From Bacteroidota bacterium (GTDB lineage: Bacteria; Bacteroidota; Bacteroidia; Cytophagales; Cyclobacteriaceae), in contig JAFDYY010000002.1 of the NCBI GenBank assembly GCA_018267195.1, positions 80,897-144,896 on the forward strand: DNA of 64,000 nt, written 5' to 3'. Below the pieces are notes generated by a model. It did no database searches, had not been told where the DNA came from, and saw only the letters and a list, made by a program, of their open reading frames with translations. Below are positions 9,448 through 19,822 of this stretch, piece by piece. Each line of letters starts with the position of its first letter. Position 1 is the first letter of the stretch. The position numbers and the translations under genes are program-made.

Positions 9448-9479
9448 AAAAATATAGGGCGTGCACCTCTGCACGCCCT
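9447..9479 (-). terminator. Intrinsic terminator of clpB
   Basis: A 10-bp perfect stem (AGGGCGTGCA / TGCACGCCCT, 9456-9479) with a 4-base loop is followed, reading the minus strand, by ATATTTTTTT. It lies 68 bases after the clpB stop. On the plus strand no T-run follows, so it mainly terminates clpB. Confidence 0.85.
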
Positions 9480-9546
9480 AACCCCAAAAACCACCCCGCT
9501 TGCACGGGATCTATCAAACCCACTAACCAACAATTTGTATTAACCC

Positions 9547-12141
9547 TTACTGGTTGATAAACTCAAACTCTACGTCATTTTTTATATCAACGAAAATAGA
9601 AGAGTTCTTGTTCACTTTACCTGATAATATTTGTTTCGACAGTTCATTTAAAATTTCGCGCTGCATAACTCTTTTTAAAGGCCTAGCTCCAAATTGTGGA
9701 TCGAAACCAAGTTTGGCTAGCCGTTGGAGTGCCTTTTCGGAGATTTCCAGAGCTACGCCAGTTTCATTTAATCTCTTTTTTATAAGTTCAAATTGGATTC
9801 GAACAATCTTCTGAATATCGTTTTTGGTCAACGGCCTAAACATAATCATCTCGTCTATGCGGTTGATAAACTCGGGCCGTACCGTCTTCTTTAATAACGC
9901 CACTACTTCCTCTTTGGTGTGATCAATCACATCGAAATAATTTTGATCGGTAATCTTTTCAAAATTCTCCTGAATGATCTGAGAACCAATATTGGTAGTC
10001 ATAATGATGATGGTATTTTTAAAGTTGGCCACCCTTCCTTTGTTGTCGGTAAGCCGGCCATCGTCTAGCACTTGCAACAGAATGTTAAATACATCCGGAT
10101 GAGCTTTTTCAATTTCATCCAGCAGAATTACCGAATACGGTTTTCTGCGCACAGCTTCGGTCAGTTGGCCACCCTCATCATAGCCTACATAACCCGGAGG
10201 CGCCCCAATGAGGCGGCTTACACTGTGCCGCTCCTGATACTCGCTCATATCAATACGCACCATGGCATTTTCATCATTGAACAAATATTCGGCCAGTGCC
10301 TTGCTCAGTTCGGTTTTACCTACACCGGTAGTGCCCATAAAAATAAATGAGCCGATGGGGCGTTTCGGATCTTGCAAACCGGCCCGGCTTCTGCGCACGG
10401 CATCGCTCAGCGCTTTAATGGCTTCTTCTTGCCCGGCCACACGTTTGCTTAGTTCTTCTTCCAGATGAAGTAACTTTTCGCGCTCGCTCTGAAGCATTTT
10501 TGAAACCGGTATGCCCGTCCATTTGGCCACTACTTCAGCAATGTCTTCGCTGTCCACCTCTTCTTTTAACAAGGAATGTTCGCTTTGCATCTGCTTCATT
10601 TTTATTTGCAGATCTTGGATGCGTTTTTCGGCTTCGGCTAATTTGCCGTACCGGATTTCGGCCACCTTTCCGTAGTCGCCCGATTTTTCGGCTTGCTCGG
10701 CTTCATATTTTAATTTCTCCATCGCTTCTTTTTCCCAGCGTATGCCCTGCACTACTTCTTTTTCGCTTTCCCATTTGGCCTTTAAGGAATTTCGCTGTTC
10801 TGAAAGCTCAGCTATTTCTTTACTTAACGATGATTCTTTCTCTTTGTCTTTTTCTCTGCGGATGGCTTCGCGCTCGATTTCGAGTTGCATGATTTTACGG
10901 TTGAGCTCATCGAGCTCTTCCGGAAGGGAATCCATCTCCAGACGTAACTTAGAAGCCGCTTCATCCATCAGATCAATGGCCTTGTCGGGTAAAAAACGAT
11001 CGCTGATGTAGCGACTCGAAAGTTCTACGGCCGAGATGACTGCATCGTCTTTAATGCGCACACCATGGTGCAGTTCATACTTGTCTTTAATACCACGTAA
11101 AATAGAAATGGAATCCTCTACACTGGGCTCATCTACCATGACGGTCTGAAACCTTCGCTCCAATGCTTTGTCTTTTTCAATATGCTTTTGGTACTCTTTC
11201 AGCGTAGTGGCCCCAATGGCATGCAATTCGCCACGGGCCAAAGCCGGCTTCAGCAAATTGGCGGCATCCATAGCACCCTCTCCACCTCCGGCTCCGATTA
11301 AGGTGTGGATCTCGTCTATGAACAAAATAATTTCTCCATTGGAGTCAGTTACTTCTTTAATGACTGCTTTCAAACGCTCTTCAAACTCGCCTTTGTATTT
11401 TGCTCCGGCCACCAGCAGACCCATATCGAGCGAGACCAGTGTTTTGGATTTCAGATTTTCGGGCACATCGCCATCTACAATGCGTTGGGCCATGCCTTCC
11501 ACAATGGCCGTTTTGCCTACCCCCGGTTCACCTAAAAGGATGGGATTGTTTTTGGTTCTGCGCGAAAGGATTTGCAGCACGCGTCTGATTTCTTCATCAC
11601 GGCCAATAACCGGATCTATTTTCCCTTTCTTGGCCAGATCGTTTAGGTTCTTAGAATAACGTTCGAGCGACTTATATTTTGCTTCGGCATTTTGATCGGT
11701 TACGTTGGTGTTGCCACGCAATTCTTTAATAGCTTTCAGCAACCCGGCCCGGTCAAACCCCACATCTTTCATCAACGATGAAACTTTGTCTTTGGTAGCG
11801 AGCAGGGCTAATAACAGATGTTCGATGGATACGTACTCATCCTTTAACTCGCGCAACTCTTTTTCAGCATTCTGCAACACCGAATTGGCTGAAGGCGAGA
11901 GGTAAGCCTGCTGCCCTGAAACTTTTGGATAACCGGCCACCATTTCGTTTAGTTTACTTTTTAGGATGGCTTCGTTTACGTTCAGTTTTTTTATTACATA
12001 GTCAGAAACATTTTCATCTGTTTCAAGAATAGCTTGTAATAAATGACCCGGCTCAATAGCCTGCTGCTGGTTGCCTCCGGCAATGGCGGCTGCTTTTTGC
12101 AAAGCTTCTTGCGATTTTATAGTGAATTTATCGAAGTTCAT
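9547..12141 (-). CDS. clpB: ATP-dependent disaggregase ClpB
   Basis: This 864-residue Hsp100 chaperone extracts polypeptides from aggregates together with DnaK. Visible parts in order: Clp N-terminal double repeat (residues ~1-145), AAA1 with Walker A GEPGVGKT, a long coiled-coil M domain (about 400-525, rich in E, K and R) that separates ClpB from ClpA/ClpC, AAA2 with Walker [10 protein letters not shown], and the D2-small domain ending [11 protein letters not shown]. No ClpP-binding IGL/IGF loop was noticed. It is a single gene with its own terminator. No CIRCE element or exact TAnnTTTG element was found upstream. Confidence 0.97.
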   Translation of the reverse strand: MNFDKFTIKSQEALQKAAAIAGGNQQQAIEPGHLLQAILETDENVSDYVIKKLNVNEAILKSKLNEMVAGYPKVSGQQAYLSPSANSVLQNAEKELRELKDEYVSIEHLLLALLATKDKVSSLMKDVGFDRAGLLKAIKELRGNTNVTDQNAEAKYKSLERYSKNLNDLAKKGKIDPVIGRDEEIRRVLQILSRRTKNNPILLGEPGVGKTAIVEGMAQRIVDGDVPENLKSKTLVSLDMGLLVAGAKYKGEFEERLKAVIKEVTDSNGEIILFIDEIHTLIGAGGGEGAMDAANLLKPALARGELHAIGATTLKEYQKHIEKDKALERRFQTVMVDEPSVEDSISILRGIKDKYELHHGVRIKDDAVISAVELSSRYISDRFLPDKAIDLMDEAASKLRLEMDSLPEELDELNRKIMQLEIEREAIRREKDKEKESSLSKEIAELSEQRNSLKAKWESEKEVVQGIRWEKEAMEKLKYEAEQAEKSGDYGKVAEIRYGKLAEAEKRIQDLQIKMKQMQSEHSLLKEEVDSEDIAEVVAKWTGIPVSKMLQSEREKLLHLEEELSKRVAGQEEAIKALSDAVRRSRAGLQDPKRPIGSFIFMGTTGVGKTELSKALAEYLFNDENAMVRIDMSEYQERHSVSRLIGAPPGYVGYDEGGQLTEAVRRKPYSVILLDEIEKAHPDVFNILLQVLDDGRLTDNKGRVANFKNTIIIMTTNIGSQIIQENFEKITDQNYFDVIDHTKEEVVALLKKTVRPEFINRIDEMIMFRPLTKNDIQKIVRIQFELIKKRLNETGVALEISEKALQRLAKLGFDPQFGARPLKRVMQREILNELSKQILSGKVNKNSSIFVDIKNDVEFEFINQ

Positions 12142-12301
12142 ATTCAGTTGGTATTTACTTTACCTCCTTAAACAAAATACTATCCAGTTATGTCTAAAGA
12201 TGGTTTTAAGAAATTATGTCTTAAAAAAACGGATACTCATATATTTTTTCGGTCAATTTGACTTGTATTATGTATCTTACAAGTCAGCAACGCATTTGTG
12301 T

Positions 12302-14107
12302 ATGACCCACAAGGCTCGTATAAAAAAAGACAGACCAATGGTGGTGGAGGCCGCCTGGGAAGTATGTAACCAAGTGGGCGGAATCTATACTGTGATTCGC
12401 TCTAAAGCCCCGGCCATGGTAAAAAACCATGGAGGTAATTTCTGTATGATTGGCCCGTATGTAAACAAAAATATTCAGGCTGAAATAGAATTGCTTACCG
12501 AGGTAGAAGATGCTTTTGGCCAGGCTGCTGCCAATCTGCGCAAAAAAGGATACGATGTTATTTATGCCGAGTGGCTGATTACCGGCAAGCCACGGGTGGT
12601 ATTGCTGAACCCGCTTATTGAAGAAAAAGCGCTGAATGTGATTAAGTATTTGCTCTGGAAAAACCATCAGATACAAATTCCGGAAAATAATAAACTGATA
12701 GATCAGGTTATTGCTTTTGCTTTTTTAACCAAACTGTTTTTAGATGAATTAGTGAAAATCAGTGCCGATCAACCCCTTATCGCTCATTTTCATGAATGGA
12801 TGGCGGGGCTCCCGATACTCGATATCCAACGCGAAAACCTTCCGGTAAAAACGGTTTTTACCACGCATGCTACACAACTGGGCCGGCATTTAGCCATTAA
12901 CTCTCCTTTGTTTTATGCTCATCTTCCTTTTTTTAATTGGAGGGAAGAAGCCAAAAAATTTGGTGTTCTTACCGAAGCCTCTATCGAGTTTGGCTGTGCG
13001 CAGGCGTGCGATGTGTTTACTACGGTAAGCGATGTTACGGCCCGCGAGTGCAAGCATTTACTAAAACGTGTTCCCGATCTCATCTTGCCCAATGGGCTAA
13101 ACATCCAGCGGTTTGAAGCACTCCATGAATTTCAAAACCTGCATGCGCTCTATAAAGAAAAAATTCATGAGTTTGTGATGGGGCATTTTTTTCCATCGTA
13201 TTCATTTAGCCTGGATCATACAATTTATTTTTTTACCTCAGGCCGATACGAATACAAAAACAAAGGGTTCGATCTGACGTTGGAGGCACTACACCATTTA
13301 AACGAAAAACTGAAAGAAGAAAAATCGGAGCTTACAGTAGTTATGTTTTTTGTTACGAAGCGTGAATATATCAGTATCAAACCCGAAGTGCTGCAATCGC
13401 GGGCGGTGATGGAAGAAATACGCGAGGTATGCAATGCCATTCAGCGGCAGGTGGGCAAACGTTTTTTTATTGAAAGCACTCAGCAACAAGATCACCACCT
13501 GCCCGACTTGAATCGGTTTGTAGATGAATATTGGGCACTGCGCTACCGCCGTACCTTACAAACTTGGAAAAACAAAAACTTACCCACCCCGGTTACACAC
13601 CGAATAGTAAATGAAGAGCAAGACGATATTGTTCGGTTTATTTATCGCAGAAACCTATTGAATAAGCCGCAAGACAAGGTAAAAATTATCTACCATCCCG
13701 ACTTTATTACATCCACCAACCCTTTGTTTGGGTTAGACTACAGCCAGTTTGTACGAGGTTGCCACTTGGGCATATTTCCGAGTTACTACGAGCCGTGGGG
13801 CTACACCCCGTTAGAGTGCATGGCCAGCGGGGTACCGGCTGTAACCAGCGACCTAAGCGGGTTTGGCGATTACTTAATGAAACACATGCCCGATCATGAA
13901 AAGGGCGGTATGTTTGTGGTGGAGCGTGGCAAGCGTACGTTTGACTGGAGCGCGCGGCAATTAGCTACTTTTCTCTACCAATTTTTAAAACAAAGCAGGC
14001 GCGACCGAATTAACCAGCGCAACAGTGTAGAAAATTATTCATCAGCATTTAGCTGGAATAATCTGATCAGCCATTATGAAGAGGCGTATCAACGAGTGAA
14101 CAAATAA
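12302..14107 (+). CDS. GT3-family glycogen synthase (eukaryote-type)
   Basis: This 602-residue protein belongs to glycosyltransferase family 3, the family of fungal and animal glycogen synthases, which some Bacteroidota carry. Recognisable stretches are EAAWEVCNQVGGIYTVIRSK near the N-terminus, HFHEWMAG, FTTHATQLGRH and TVSDVTARE in the middle, and the C-terminal donor-site region FPSYYEPWGYTPLEC with SGVPAVTSDLSGFGDY. It should elongate alpha-1,4-glucan from a nucleotide-glucose. The ATG at 12302 is preferred over an upstream in-frame start at 12071, whose extra ~77 residues overlap clpB and look non-coding. The gene is divergent from clpB and carries no linked branching or debranching gene. 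Confidence 0.9.
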   Translation: MTHKARIKKDRPMVVEAAWEVCNQVGGIYTVIRSKAPAMVKNHGGNFCMIGPYVNKNIQAEIELLTEVEDAFGQAAANLRKKGYDVIYAEWLITGKPRVVLLNPLIEEKALNVIKYLLWKNHQIQIPENNKLIDQVIAFAFLTKLFLDELVKISADQPLIAHFHEWMAGLPILDIQRENLPVKTVFTTHATQLGRHLAINSPLFYAHLPFFNWREEAKKFGVLTEASIEFGCAQACDVFTTVSDVTARECKHLLKRVPDLILPNGLNIQRFEALHEFQNLHALYKEKIHEFVMGHFFPSYSFSLDHTIYFFTSGRYEYKNKGFDLTLEALHHLNEKLKEEKSELTVVMFFVTKREYISIKPEVLQSRAVMEEIREVCNAIQRQVGKRFFIESTQQQDHHLPDLNRFVDEYWALRYRRTLQTWKNKNLPTPVTHRIVNEEQDDIVRFIYRRNLLNKPQDKVKIIYHPDFITSTNPLFGLDYSQFVRGCHLGIFPSYYEPWGYTPLECMASGVPAVTSDLSGFGDYLMKHMPDHEKGGMFVVERGKRTFDWSARQLATFLYQFLKQSRRDRINQRNSVENYSSAFSWNNLISHYEEAYQRVNK

Positions 14108-14524
14108 TTATTTTAGGCGCTCAATACTTTCCACGAAATAACGGGTATCGCCACGCCACGGAAAAATAGCATACCGTTTTATAAACTTCAGGTTAACCCG
14201 TTCGCCACTCAGGGCCACTTGTTCCAGTTCCTTAATGACTTCCGTTTGGCTGCTCTCTACAGAAAAATCGAATGTTTCGGCCAATGAGCTTGTGTTTTTC
14301 ATGGCTCCGAAAGTTTCGAGGTTCAGCTTGCCTTCATACGTTTTAAAGACAAATCCTTTTTGGGTAATGCGCAGCACTTTGCCGGCCATAACTCCATTTT
14401 CATAAACCCCCCAGTAAGTGAATGCGAAAATGAGGAGGCCAACCACTAACACAATGAGTAAAAACCGTTTCACAATTTTTTTTGTGGTGCGTGCCACACG
14501 CTGGCCAAAACCTTCGTTTTCCAT
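14108..14524 (-). CDS. Single-pass membrane protein of unknown function
   Basis: This 138-residue protein has a basic cytoplasmic N-terminus (RVARTTKKIVKR), one membrane segment (FLLIVLVVGLLIFAFTYWGV) and a ~90-residue outward domain of alternating strands ending FPWRGDTRYFVESIERLK. Similar Bacteroidota proteins are sometimes labelled 6-phosphogluconate dehydrogenase, which nothing in the sequence supports. It starts 15 bases after lgt ends on the same strand, so it is probably the last gene of that group; its stop abuts the convergent glycogen synthase stop. Confidence 0.75.
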   Translation of the reverse strand: MENEGFGQRVARTTKKIVKRFLLIVLVVGLLIFAFTYWGVYENGVMAGKVLRITQKGFVFKTYEGKLNLETFGAMKNTSSLAETFDFSVESSQTEVIKELEQVALSGERVNLKFIKRYAIFPWRGDTRYFVESIERLK

Positions 14525-14539
14525 GTCTGTAGAATTTGA

Positions 14540-15310
14540 TTAAGGCAAGATAGCCTTTCGTTTCAATTTTACATAAAAGTAAACCGAACCAATTATCAGA
14601 ACCAACGAAATAAATTGTGAAATAGAGAGAATACCGTTGATGACAAAGCCTCGCTGTATGTCGCCCCGAAAAATCTCAATCACACCTCGGGCAAAGGCAT
14701 ATAAAATCAGGTAGCTGAGAAATGCCTGGCCATCGAATTTTTTATTTCGGATAATGAACAGTAGCACGAATAGTATAAAAAAAATAAAGATAGCCTCATA
14801 GAGTTGGGTAGGGTGAAGTGGAGTGTTTAGAGGCTGTGCCTGGCAAGCCGGATCGCGGAAAACCACACCTGCCCAACTTGAGGTAGGCTTGCCGTAACAA
14901 CATCCGGCATTAAAGCACCCGATGCGGCCAAAGCCGTGCACCAGACAGGTAACAACCGCCATAATATCGAGCATGCCCAACACCGGCAAATTATTTTTTC
15001 TAAAATACCAAAGCATGAGCGGAATATCGGTAAGCAACGAACCATAGAACACAAACCCATTTTTGCCGAGCAATTCTTGCGGGTGAGAGAAATAAAAAGA
15101 AGGGTTTTCAAAAATGAGAAATAGTTTGCCCCCCACTACTCCGCCTGCAACTAACAACACAAACAAGGCATTGGCCTGATCGAATGTAAGACCGTATTGC
15201 TTCTTGCCTTGCCGCCACATAAACCACATCCCCAGCAACGCCCCCAAGGCAATAAAAAAACCATACGTATAAATCGTGATCGGACCTACTTGAAATAATA
15301 CAGGGTGCAC
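14540..15310 (-). CDS. lgt: Phosphatidylglycerol--prolipoprotein diacylglyceryl transferase
   Basis: This 256-residue polytopic inner-membrane enzyme attaches diacylglycerol to the lipobox cysteine of prolipoproteins. The Lgt signature is clear: HGFGRIGCFNAGCCYG at 125-140 with the essential His and Arg, plus the N-terminal YTYGFFIALGALLGM and C-terminal RGDIQRG regions. Seven membrane segments are plausible. It lies 17 bases after frr. Lipoproteins that would use it occur in this window (the M16 peptidase and the gene at 17278-18357). Confidence 0.95.
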   Translation of the reverse strand: MHPVLFQVGPITIYTYGFFIALGALLGMWFMWRQGKKQYGLTFDQANALFVLLVAGGVVGGKLFLIFENPSFYFSHPQELLGKNGFVFYGSLLTDIPLMLWYFRKNNLPVLGMLDIMAVVTCLVHGFGRIGCFNAGCCYGKPTSSWAGVVFRDPACQAQPLNTPLHPTQLYEAIFIFFILFVLLFIIRNKKFDGQAFLSYLILYAFARGVIEIFRGDIQRGFVINGILSISQFISLVLIIGSVYFYVKLKRKAILP

Positions 15311-15327
15311 AATAATCCGTTGGGTAG

Positions 15328-15882
15328 TTACACCGTCATGATCTCGATTTCTTTTTTCTTCATCAGCCCATCTATTTTGGAGATAGAGTCATCCGTTAAT
15401 TTCTGCACCTGCTCTTCGGCATTTTTAATATCGTCTTCCGATACGCCCTTTATTTTCTTAAGCGACTCATTGGTGTCTTTGCGGATACTGCGCACACTTA
15501 CTTTGCCTTGTTCGCATTCTTGCCCCACTTGTTTTACCAGTTGCTTCCTGCGCTCTTCGGTAAGCATGGGGATGTTGATGATTATCTGCTGCCCATCGTT
15601 TTGCGGGGTAAGCCCGATGTTGGCAGCCATAATGGCTTTTTCAATTTCCTGAATTAAATTCTTTTCCCAGGGTTTGATAAAAATGGTGCGTGCCTCGGGG
15701 GTGGTAATAGAAGATACCTGATGGAGCGGGCTCATCACCCCGTAGTATGAAACCATGATCCCGTCCAGCATGGAGGGGTTGGCTTTGCCCGCCCGAATTT
15801 TAGCCAGTTCGCTAGCCACATGGCTCAACGTTTTGTTCATTTGGTCTTGGGCATCTTCGAGGTAGAGTTCAATTTCTTCCAT
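15328..15882 (-). CDS. frr: Ribosome recycling factor
   Basis: This 184-residue protein has the length of RRF. Typical features are the N-terminal three-helix part (ELAKIRAGKANPSML), the small domain (VSSITTPEARTIFIKPWEK) and the C-terminal helix (LTEERRKQLVKQVGQECE). With EF-G it splits post-termination ribosomes. The order pyrH-frr is the widespread bacterial arrangement; here lgt follows. Confidence 0.97.
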   Translation of the reverse strand: MEEIELYLEDAQDQMNKTLSHVASELAKIRAGKANPSMLDGIMVSYYGVMSPLHQVSSITTPEARTIFIKPWEKNLIQEIEKAIMAANIGLTPQNDGQQIIINIPMLTEERRKQLVKQVGQECEQGKVSVRSIRKDTNESLKKIKGVSEDDIKNAEEQVQKLTDDSISKIDGLMKKKEIEIMTV

Positions 15883-15953
15883 AAAGAGTAACAGTATAAG
15901 GTTAGTATTGAATTGTTAACATTGAGCATTGAGAAGATGAACGAATCAACTCA

Positions 15954-16658
15954 TCAACGAATCAGTGTTCCAGCTTCTTCGCCTTGTGCGATCTTTAACA
16001 AATTTCCTTTTTTGTTCATATCAAAAACAATGATCGGCAATTTATTTTCCTGGCAAAGGGTAAAGGCCGTCATATCCATAATGTTCAGATTCTTTTCGTA
16101 GGCTTCCTGGAAGGAGAGGGTTTGGTAGCGAACGGCATCAGGAAATTTCAATGGGTCTTTGGTATAAACCCCATCTACACGGGTTCCTTTTAATACAACA
16201 TCGGCCTGTATTTCAATCGCCCGTAAGCTGGCGGTAGAGTCGGTAGTAAAATAAGGATTGCCGATGCCTGCGCCAAAGATTACAATCCTCCCTTTTTCCA
16301 GATGCCGAATGGCTCTTCTGCGGATAAATGGTTCGCATACTTGTTCCATTTTAATGCCGGCCATCAGCCGGGTAAATACCCCGTGCCGTTCCAGCGCACT
16401 TTGCAGGGCCATAGCGTTGATAACGGTGGCCAGCATGCCCATATAGTCGCCTTGCACACGGTCTATGCCCAAGGCTTCGGCCTGCCCTCCGCGAAAAATA
16501 TTTCCGCCCCCAATTACAATAGCCAGTTGCACGCCTTGTTCTTTTACGACTTTGATCTCTTCACAGTATTGTTCTAACACATCGGGGTCGATGTTGGTAG
16601 TTTTGTTGCCGGTTAGGGCTTCCCCGCTTAGTTTCAGAAGTATGCGCTTATATTTCAT
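15954..16658 (-). CDS. pyrH: UMP kinase
   Basis: This 234-residue amino-acid-kinase-fold enzyme phosphorylates UMP to UDP. Motifs include [13 protein letters not shown] at the N-terminus, the glycine loop [25 protein letters not shown] and [13 protein letters not shown]. The length is normal. It sits 71 bases upstream of frr in the same direction. Confidence 0.97.
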   Translation of the reverse strand: MKYKRILLKLSGEALTGNKTTNIDPDVLEQYCEEIKVVKEQGVQLAIVIGGGNIFRGGQAEALGIDRVQGDYMGMLATVINAMALQSALERHGVFTRLMAGIKMEQVCEPFIRRRAIRHLEKGRIVIFGAGIGNPYFTTDSTASLRAIEIQADVVLKGTRVDGVYTKDPLKFPDAVRYQTLSFQEAYEKNLNIMDMTAFTLCQENKLPIIVFDMNKKGNLLKIAQGEEAGTLIR

Positions 16659-16710
16659 TCGGCATTTTTCAGCAAAGATGAAGGGATTTTCAGGTTTTGC
16701 AAAGAACCAC

Positions 16711-17175
16711 TTACCGCAGACGGTCGGAGTCTCTCACCAGCCGCTCGTCTCGCCTGATAAACCGGTTGGCAATAGCGTTAAACACCATCGCGGCAAACGG
16801 GAGGTAAAGCCCCCATCCAAAATTGCCGGCCGTGTGGTTGTCTTTTGCCAGTTTAATAGACAAGTAAGCGGCCATAAATCCGCACAAGGCAATGAGCAAA
16901 GCATTGAGCGCACCCAACTTCAGTTGCAGCAGCCGGTTTTCAAATTTCTGAATGGAGATGGCGGCCATGGTAGCGCCTGCTAAACTAAACATGGCGATGA
17001 AGCAATAGGGAAAATAAATTTCGGAAACAGAACCACCCAACTGAACACGGTAGTATAAGGGGTATAGGGTAAGCCGGGTAGCTTCCGCCCGCACCTCCCA
17101 CACGGGTAAAAAAATCATTACGACAAGCGAAACGATAACGCCCGCCAGAAAAATAGTTTGAACTCGTTGCCACAT
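16711..17175 (-). CDS. DUF4293 membrane protein
   Basis: This 154-residue protein has four membrane segments and begins [15 protein letters not shown], the start typical of DUF4293, a family confined to Bacteroidota. The loop between TM1 and TM2 is strand-like ([15 protein letters not shown]), and the last helix is followed by a charged tail ([16 protein letters not shown]). Function unknown. It heads the group with pyrH, frr and lgt, 52 bases upstream of pyrH, and has the best-formed promoter of that group. Confidence 0.85.
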   Translation of the reverse strand: MWQRVQTIFLAGVIVSLVVMIFLPVWEVRAEATRLTLYPLYYRVQLGGSVSEIYFPYCFIAMFSLAGATMAAISIQKFENRLLQLKLGALNALLIALCGFMAAYLSIKLAKDNHTAGNFGWGLYLPFAAMVFNAIANRFIRRDERLVRDSDRLR

Positions 17176-17194
17176 AGTTTTTATGAATTGGCAG

Positions 17195-17228
17195 CAAAAA
17201 TAAGCATTCGGACTTTTATTGAGTACAA
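17195..17228 (-). promoter_or_regulatory. Candidate promoter for the DUF4293-pyrH-frr-lgt group
   Basis: On the minus strand TATTTTTG (17202-17195) matches TAnnTTTG, and TTG (17228-17226) lies 23 bases upstream, within the 17-23 base spacing of Bacteroidota promoters. The predicted leader to the ATG at 17175 is about 13 bases. Confidence 0.5.
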
Positions 17229-17230
17229 TA

Positions 17231-17260
17231 AAAAAAGGAGGTGTTACCCTCCCTTTTTTT
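17231..17260 (-). terminator. Intrinsic terminator, bidirectional in form
   Basis: AAAAAAGGAGG, a 6-base loop, then CCTCCcTTTTTTT gives a 5-bp GC stem extended by A-T pairs. It lies 18 bases past the stop of the lipoprotein gene (17278) and would stop it before the DUF4293 promoter. Confidence 0.7.
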
Positions 17261-17277
17261 TAAACCTAAAACTAAAA

Positions 17278-18357
17278 TCAATTTAAACTACCGAGTTGGC
17301 TTTGCAAATTGGCAAAGACAACAGCAAGCGGTTGTTGTGTTTTATCGTTGTATTGCACATAAGGCACTTGCTCTCCGCTGGTTGGATCGGTTACCCAAAC
17401 CACATGGCCGGCCATTCCGCCATCTATGGTGATGGTGATTACCATATACTGGTTACGGTCGGTTGAGGTGGCGGCTTGGGTTCCATCCACAGCAATATTG
17501 AATTTCACATTTTCGAGCTGAACATAACCGGTAACTTTGCTTGGGGGGGTTCCATTGGTCTGATCGGCCACCGAAGCATACGTAGCTGTAATGCCCGTGC
17601 CGATATAAACGGTAGAACCTTTTGTAAAACTGAATGACTCAGATGCAGTAAGAGACTGGCTATTATCGAAGCTAAAAGAAATTGAGTAGGGGTTAATGTA
17701 AAGAGTGAAGCTGGCTTTATTAGGATTGCCCGAGTTATCATACCCCGAAGCGGTGATCGATATGCCCACTTGCTTGGTGCCGCCTATGGGTTGATAAATA
17801 GCCGCTTCAATACTGGTGGGGAAATAATCTGAACCTACCGGAACTTCGTTGTAAGCCGTGATCTGAAGTTCGGTGTCATTAGTAGCCATAGTTGTATCGG
17901 AAGGGTAATCAATTTTAATGATGCTTCCGCCCGAAGTATAGTTCCACTTATGGTTGGCCTTACTCCAGGTGTAGGTGCCGATTTTGTTGGCAAAATTAAA
18001 AGGGGCCGTTCCGGCTATGCGCTCGGTAGAGGTACTTTTTATAAGCATGGCACGGATGGAGGCAAGCCCGGCACCCATCGCATCCTTAACATCATTCATA
18101 CTTTTTAGTGAATTGAATGAACGGATTCTGGCAAAAGGGCTATTAGCGCTGTTAAGGCCGGCAAATGAATTTAGTGCCTTATTTCCGGGGGCGGTGTTAA
18201 GCCCGTTAATGGCGGCCGATACATCGGTGTTTATTGTTGAAAAGGTTGACTGAGCCGATGCAGGGCTTACCGCAGCAGGCGAATTACTTTTGCTGCAAGA
18301 CATAACCACTAAAGCAAAAGCCAAAGCGGGTACAAGAAAGAGTTTGTTCGTTTTCAT
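17278..18357 (-). CDS. Lipoprotein of unknown function
   Basis: This 359-residue protein has a type II signal peptide ending in a lipobox (FALVVMSC) followed by a Ser/Asn/Ala-rich linker. The first ~120 residues are mostly helical with many Asn, Ser and Ala; the remainder (from about GTYTWSKANHKWNYTSGG) is rich in beta-strand with repeated ITAxGYD/ITAxY patterns and many Thr. No enzyme motif was recognised. It is probably a surface or periplasmic lipoprotein. It is flanked by its own terminator, and the divergent gene starts 177 bases away. Nothing suggests recent transfer. Confidence 0.8.
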   Translation of the reverse strand: MKTNKLFLVPALAFALVVMSCSKSNSPAAVSPASAQSTFSTINTDVSAAINGLNTAPGNKALNSFAGLNSANSPFARIRSFNSLKSMNDVKDAMGAGLASIRAMLIKSTSTERIAGTAPFNFANKIGTYTWSKANHKWNYTSGGSIIKIDYPSDTTMATNDTELQITAYNEVPVGSDYFPTSIEAAIYQPIGGTKQVGISITASGYDNSGNPNKASFTLYINPYSISFSFDNSQSLTASESFSFTKGSTVYIGTGITATYASVADQTNGTPPSKVTGYVQLENVKFNIAVDGTQAATSTDRNQYMVITITIDGGMAGHVVWVTDPTSGEQVPYVQYNDKTQQPLAVVFANLQSQLGSLN

Positions 18358-18534
18358 AGTTTAAAAATTTACTGGGTTTTATTCTGTTTGTGGGGTAAAG
18401 GTAAACCTATTTAAGCAAACAGAAATCCCCGCTTTAGGGGATAAGAAAAGGCCTTTTTTGAAATAAAAACGCAAAGATTGTCTTCCATAAGTTGACTAAC
18501 TTGGAACCGATTTTATACTTTAATTTATCAAAAC

Positions 18535-19728
18535 ATGCAGGCTGTTTATATTCTTGATATTCTACGTACACCCGTAGGGAAATATGGTGGCTCGCTGTCT
18601 TCGGTTCGCCCGGATGACTTGGCCGCTCTCGTTATAAAAAAATTAATTGAACGCAACCGAACGATTGACCCTCACCAAATTGAAGATGTGATTTTTGGAG
18701 CGGCCAACCAGGCCGGGGAAGACAACCGCAACGTGGCACGCATGGCGGTTCTGCTCGCAGGCCTTCCTACATCAGTAGGTGGCGTTACCGTAAACCGGTT
18801 GTGTGCCTCCGGACTGCAGGCCATTATGGATGCGGCTCGCGGAATTATGCTTGGCGATGGCGAAGTGTATATAGCCGGAGGTGTGGAGAGCATGACTCGC
18901 GCTCCGTTTGTAATGAGCAAAAACGAAGAGGGCTTTTCGCGTAAAGCCGAAATTTTTGATACCACCATCGGTTGGCGGTTTATTAATTCAAAACTCTCAA
19001 AAATTTATCACCCGTTTAGTATGGGAGAAACAGCCGAGAATGTGGCAGAAAAATGGAAAATTACGCGCAAAGTTCAGGATCAATTTGCGCTGGCATCGCA
19101 GCAAAAATATTTTAAGGCTCGTTCTGAAAATAAATTTAAAGAGGAACTGATAGCCGTGCCCGTTACAAAAGGAAAAGAGAATTTTTCTTTTGATCAAGAT
19201 GAATACCCGCGCGAAACTTCGCTGGAAAAATTGGCACTGCTAAAACCGGCTTTTAAAGAAGGGGGAAGTGTAACAGCCGGGAATTCTTCCGGCATCAATG
19301 ATGGGGCGGCTGCCAGTTTGTTAGCGGGCGAATCGTTTGTAAGTAAAAACAATTTAAAACCACAAGCACGTGTGGTATCTGTAGCCATTGCGGGAGTGGA
19401 CCCGGCCTATATGGGCGTGGGGCCGGTGCCGGCTACACAAAAAGCACTACAACGGGCCGGACTAAAAATTTCGGATGTTGGATTGATTGAATTAAATGAG
19501 GCGTTTGCGGCACAATCGCTCGCTTGCATACAAGATCTAAACGTAGATCCATCTATCGTAAATGTAAACGGAGGGGCTATTGCCATGGGGCATCCGCTGG
19601 GTTGCAGCGGAGTGCGCATCAGTGCCACGTTACTTTATGAAATGAAAAAACGTAACGTGAAATATGGATTAGCCACCATGTGCATAGGAGTGGGGCAAGG
19701 AGCTGCGATAATTTATGAATTGGTATAA
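18535..19728 (+). CDS. Thiolase, closest in motif to 3-oxoadipyl-CoA thiolase PcaF/PaaJ
   Basis: This 397-residue thiolase has the acyl-accepting Cys90 (VNRLCASGLQA), the GHPLGCSG motif with catalytic His near 353, and the second Cys in CIGVGQG. The N-terminal stretches RTPVGKYGGSLSSVRPDDLA and NQAGEDNRNVARMAVLLAGL resemble PcaF/PaaJ, which cleave 3-oxoadipyl-CoA into succinyl-CoA and acetyl-CoA, more than plain acetoacetyl-CoA thiolases. That specificity is an inference. It sits 94 bases upstream of haaO, so it might serve the end of an aromatic or tryptophan degradation route, but a general beta-oxidation role remains possible. Confidence 0.88.
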   Translation: MQAVYILDILRTPVGKYGGSLSSVRPDDLAALVIKKLIERNRTIDPHQIEDVIFGAANQAGEDNRNVARMAVLLAGLPTSVGGVTVNRLCASGLQAIMDAARGIMLGDGEVYIAGGVESMTRAPFVMSKNEEGFSRKAEIFDTTIGWRFINSKLSKIYHPFSMGETAENVAEKWKITRKVQDQFALASQQKYFKARSENKFKEELIAVPVTKGKENFSFDQDEYPRETSLEKLALLKPAFKEGGSVTAGNSSGINDGAAASLLAGESFVSKNNLKPQARVVSVAIAGVDPAYMGVGPVPATQKALQRAGLKISDVGLIELNEAFAAQSLACIQDLNVDPSIVNVNGGAIAMGHPLGCSGVRISATLLYEMKKRNVKYGLATMCIGVGQGAAIIYELV

Positions 19729-19768
19729 GGCGTTTGAGGGCAGTCGGGTTTTATTTATCAATTTGAAT

Positions 19769-19776
19769 TAAATTTG
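19769..19776 (+). promoter_or_regulatory. Candidate -7 element (TAAATTTG) for haaO
   Basis: TAAATTTG fits TAnnTTTG and lies 46 bases before the haaO start. No clear TTG is seen at the proper upstream distance. Confidence 0.35.
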
Positions 19777-19822
19777 AGATGCCTTTCAGTTTTGGGTAAA
19801 GCAAAACATTCAAAAAAAAATT

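Noticed and set aside
12071..12301. N-terminal extension of the glycogen synthase
   Set aside because: The extra residues overlap clpB and show no GT3 counterpart; the ATG at 12302 is adequate.
18455..18466. AAAAGGCCTTTT palindrome upstream of the thiolase as a terminator
   Set aside because: It has no loop and lies between divergent starts; it is more likely chance or an operator.
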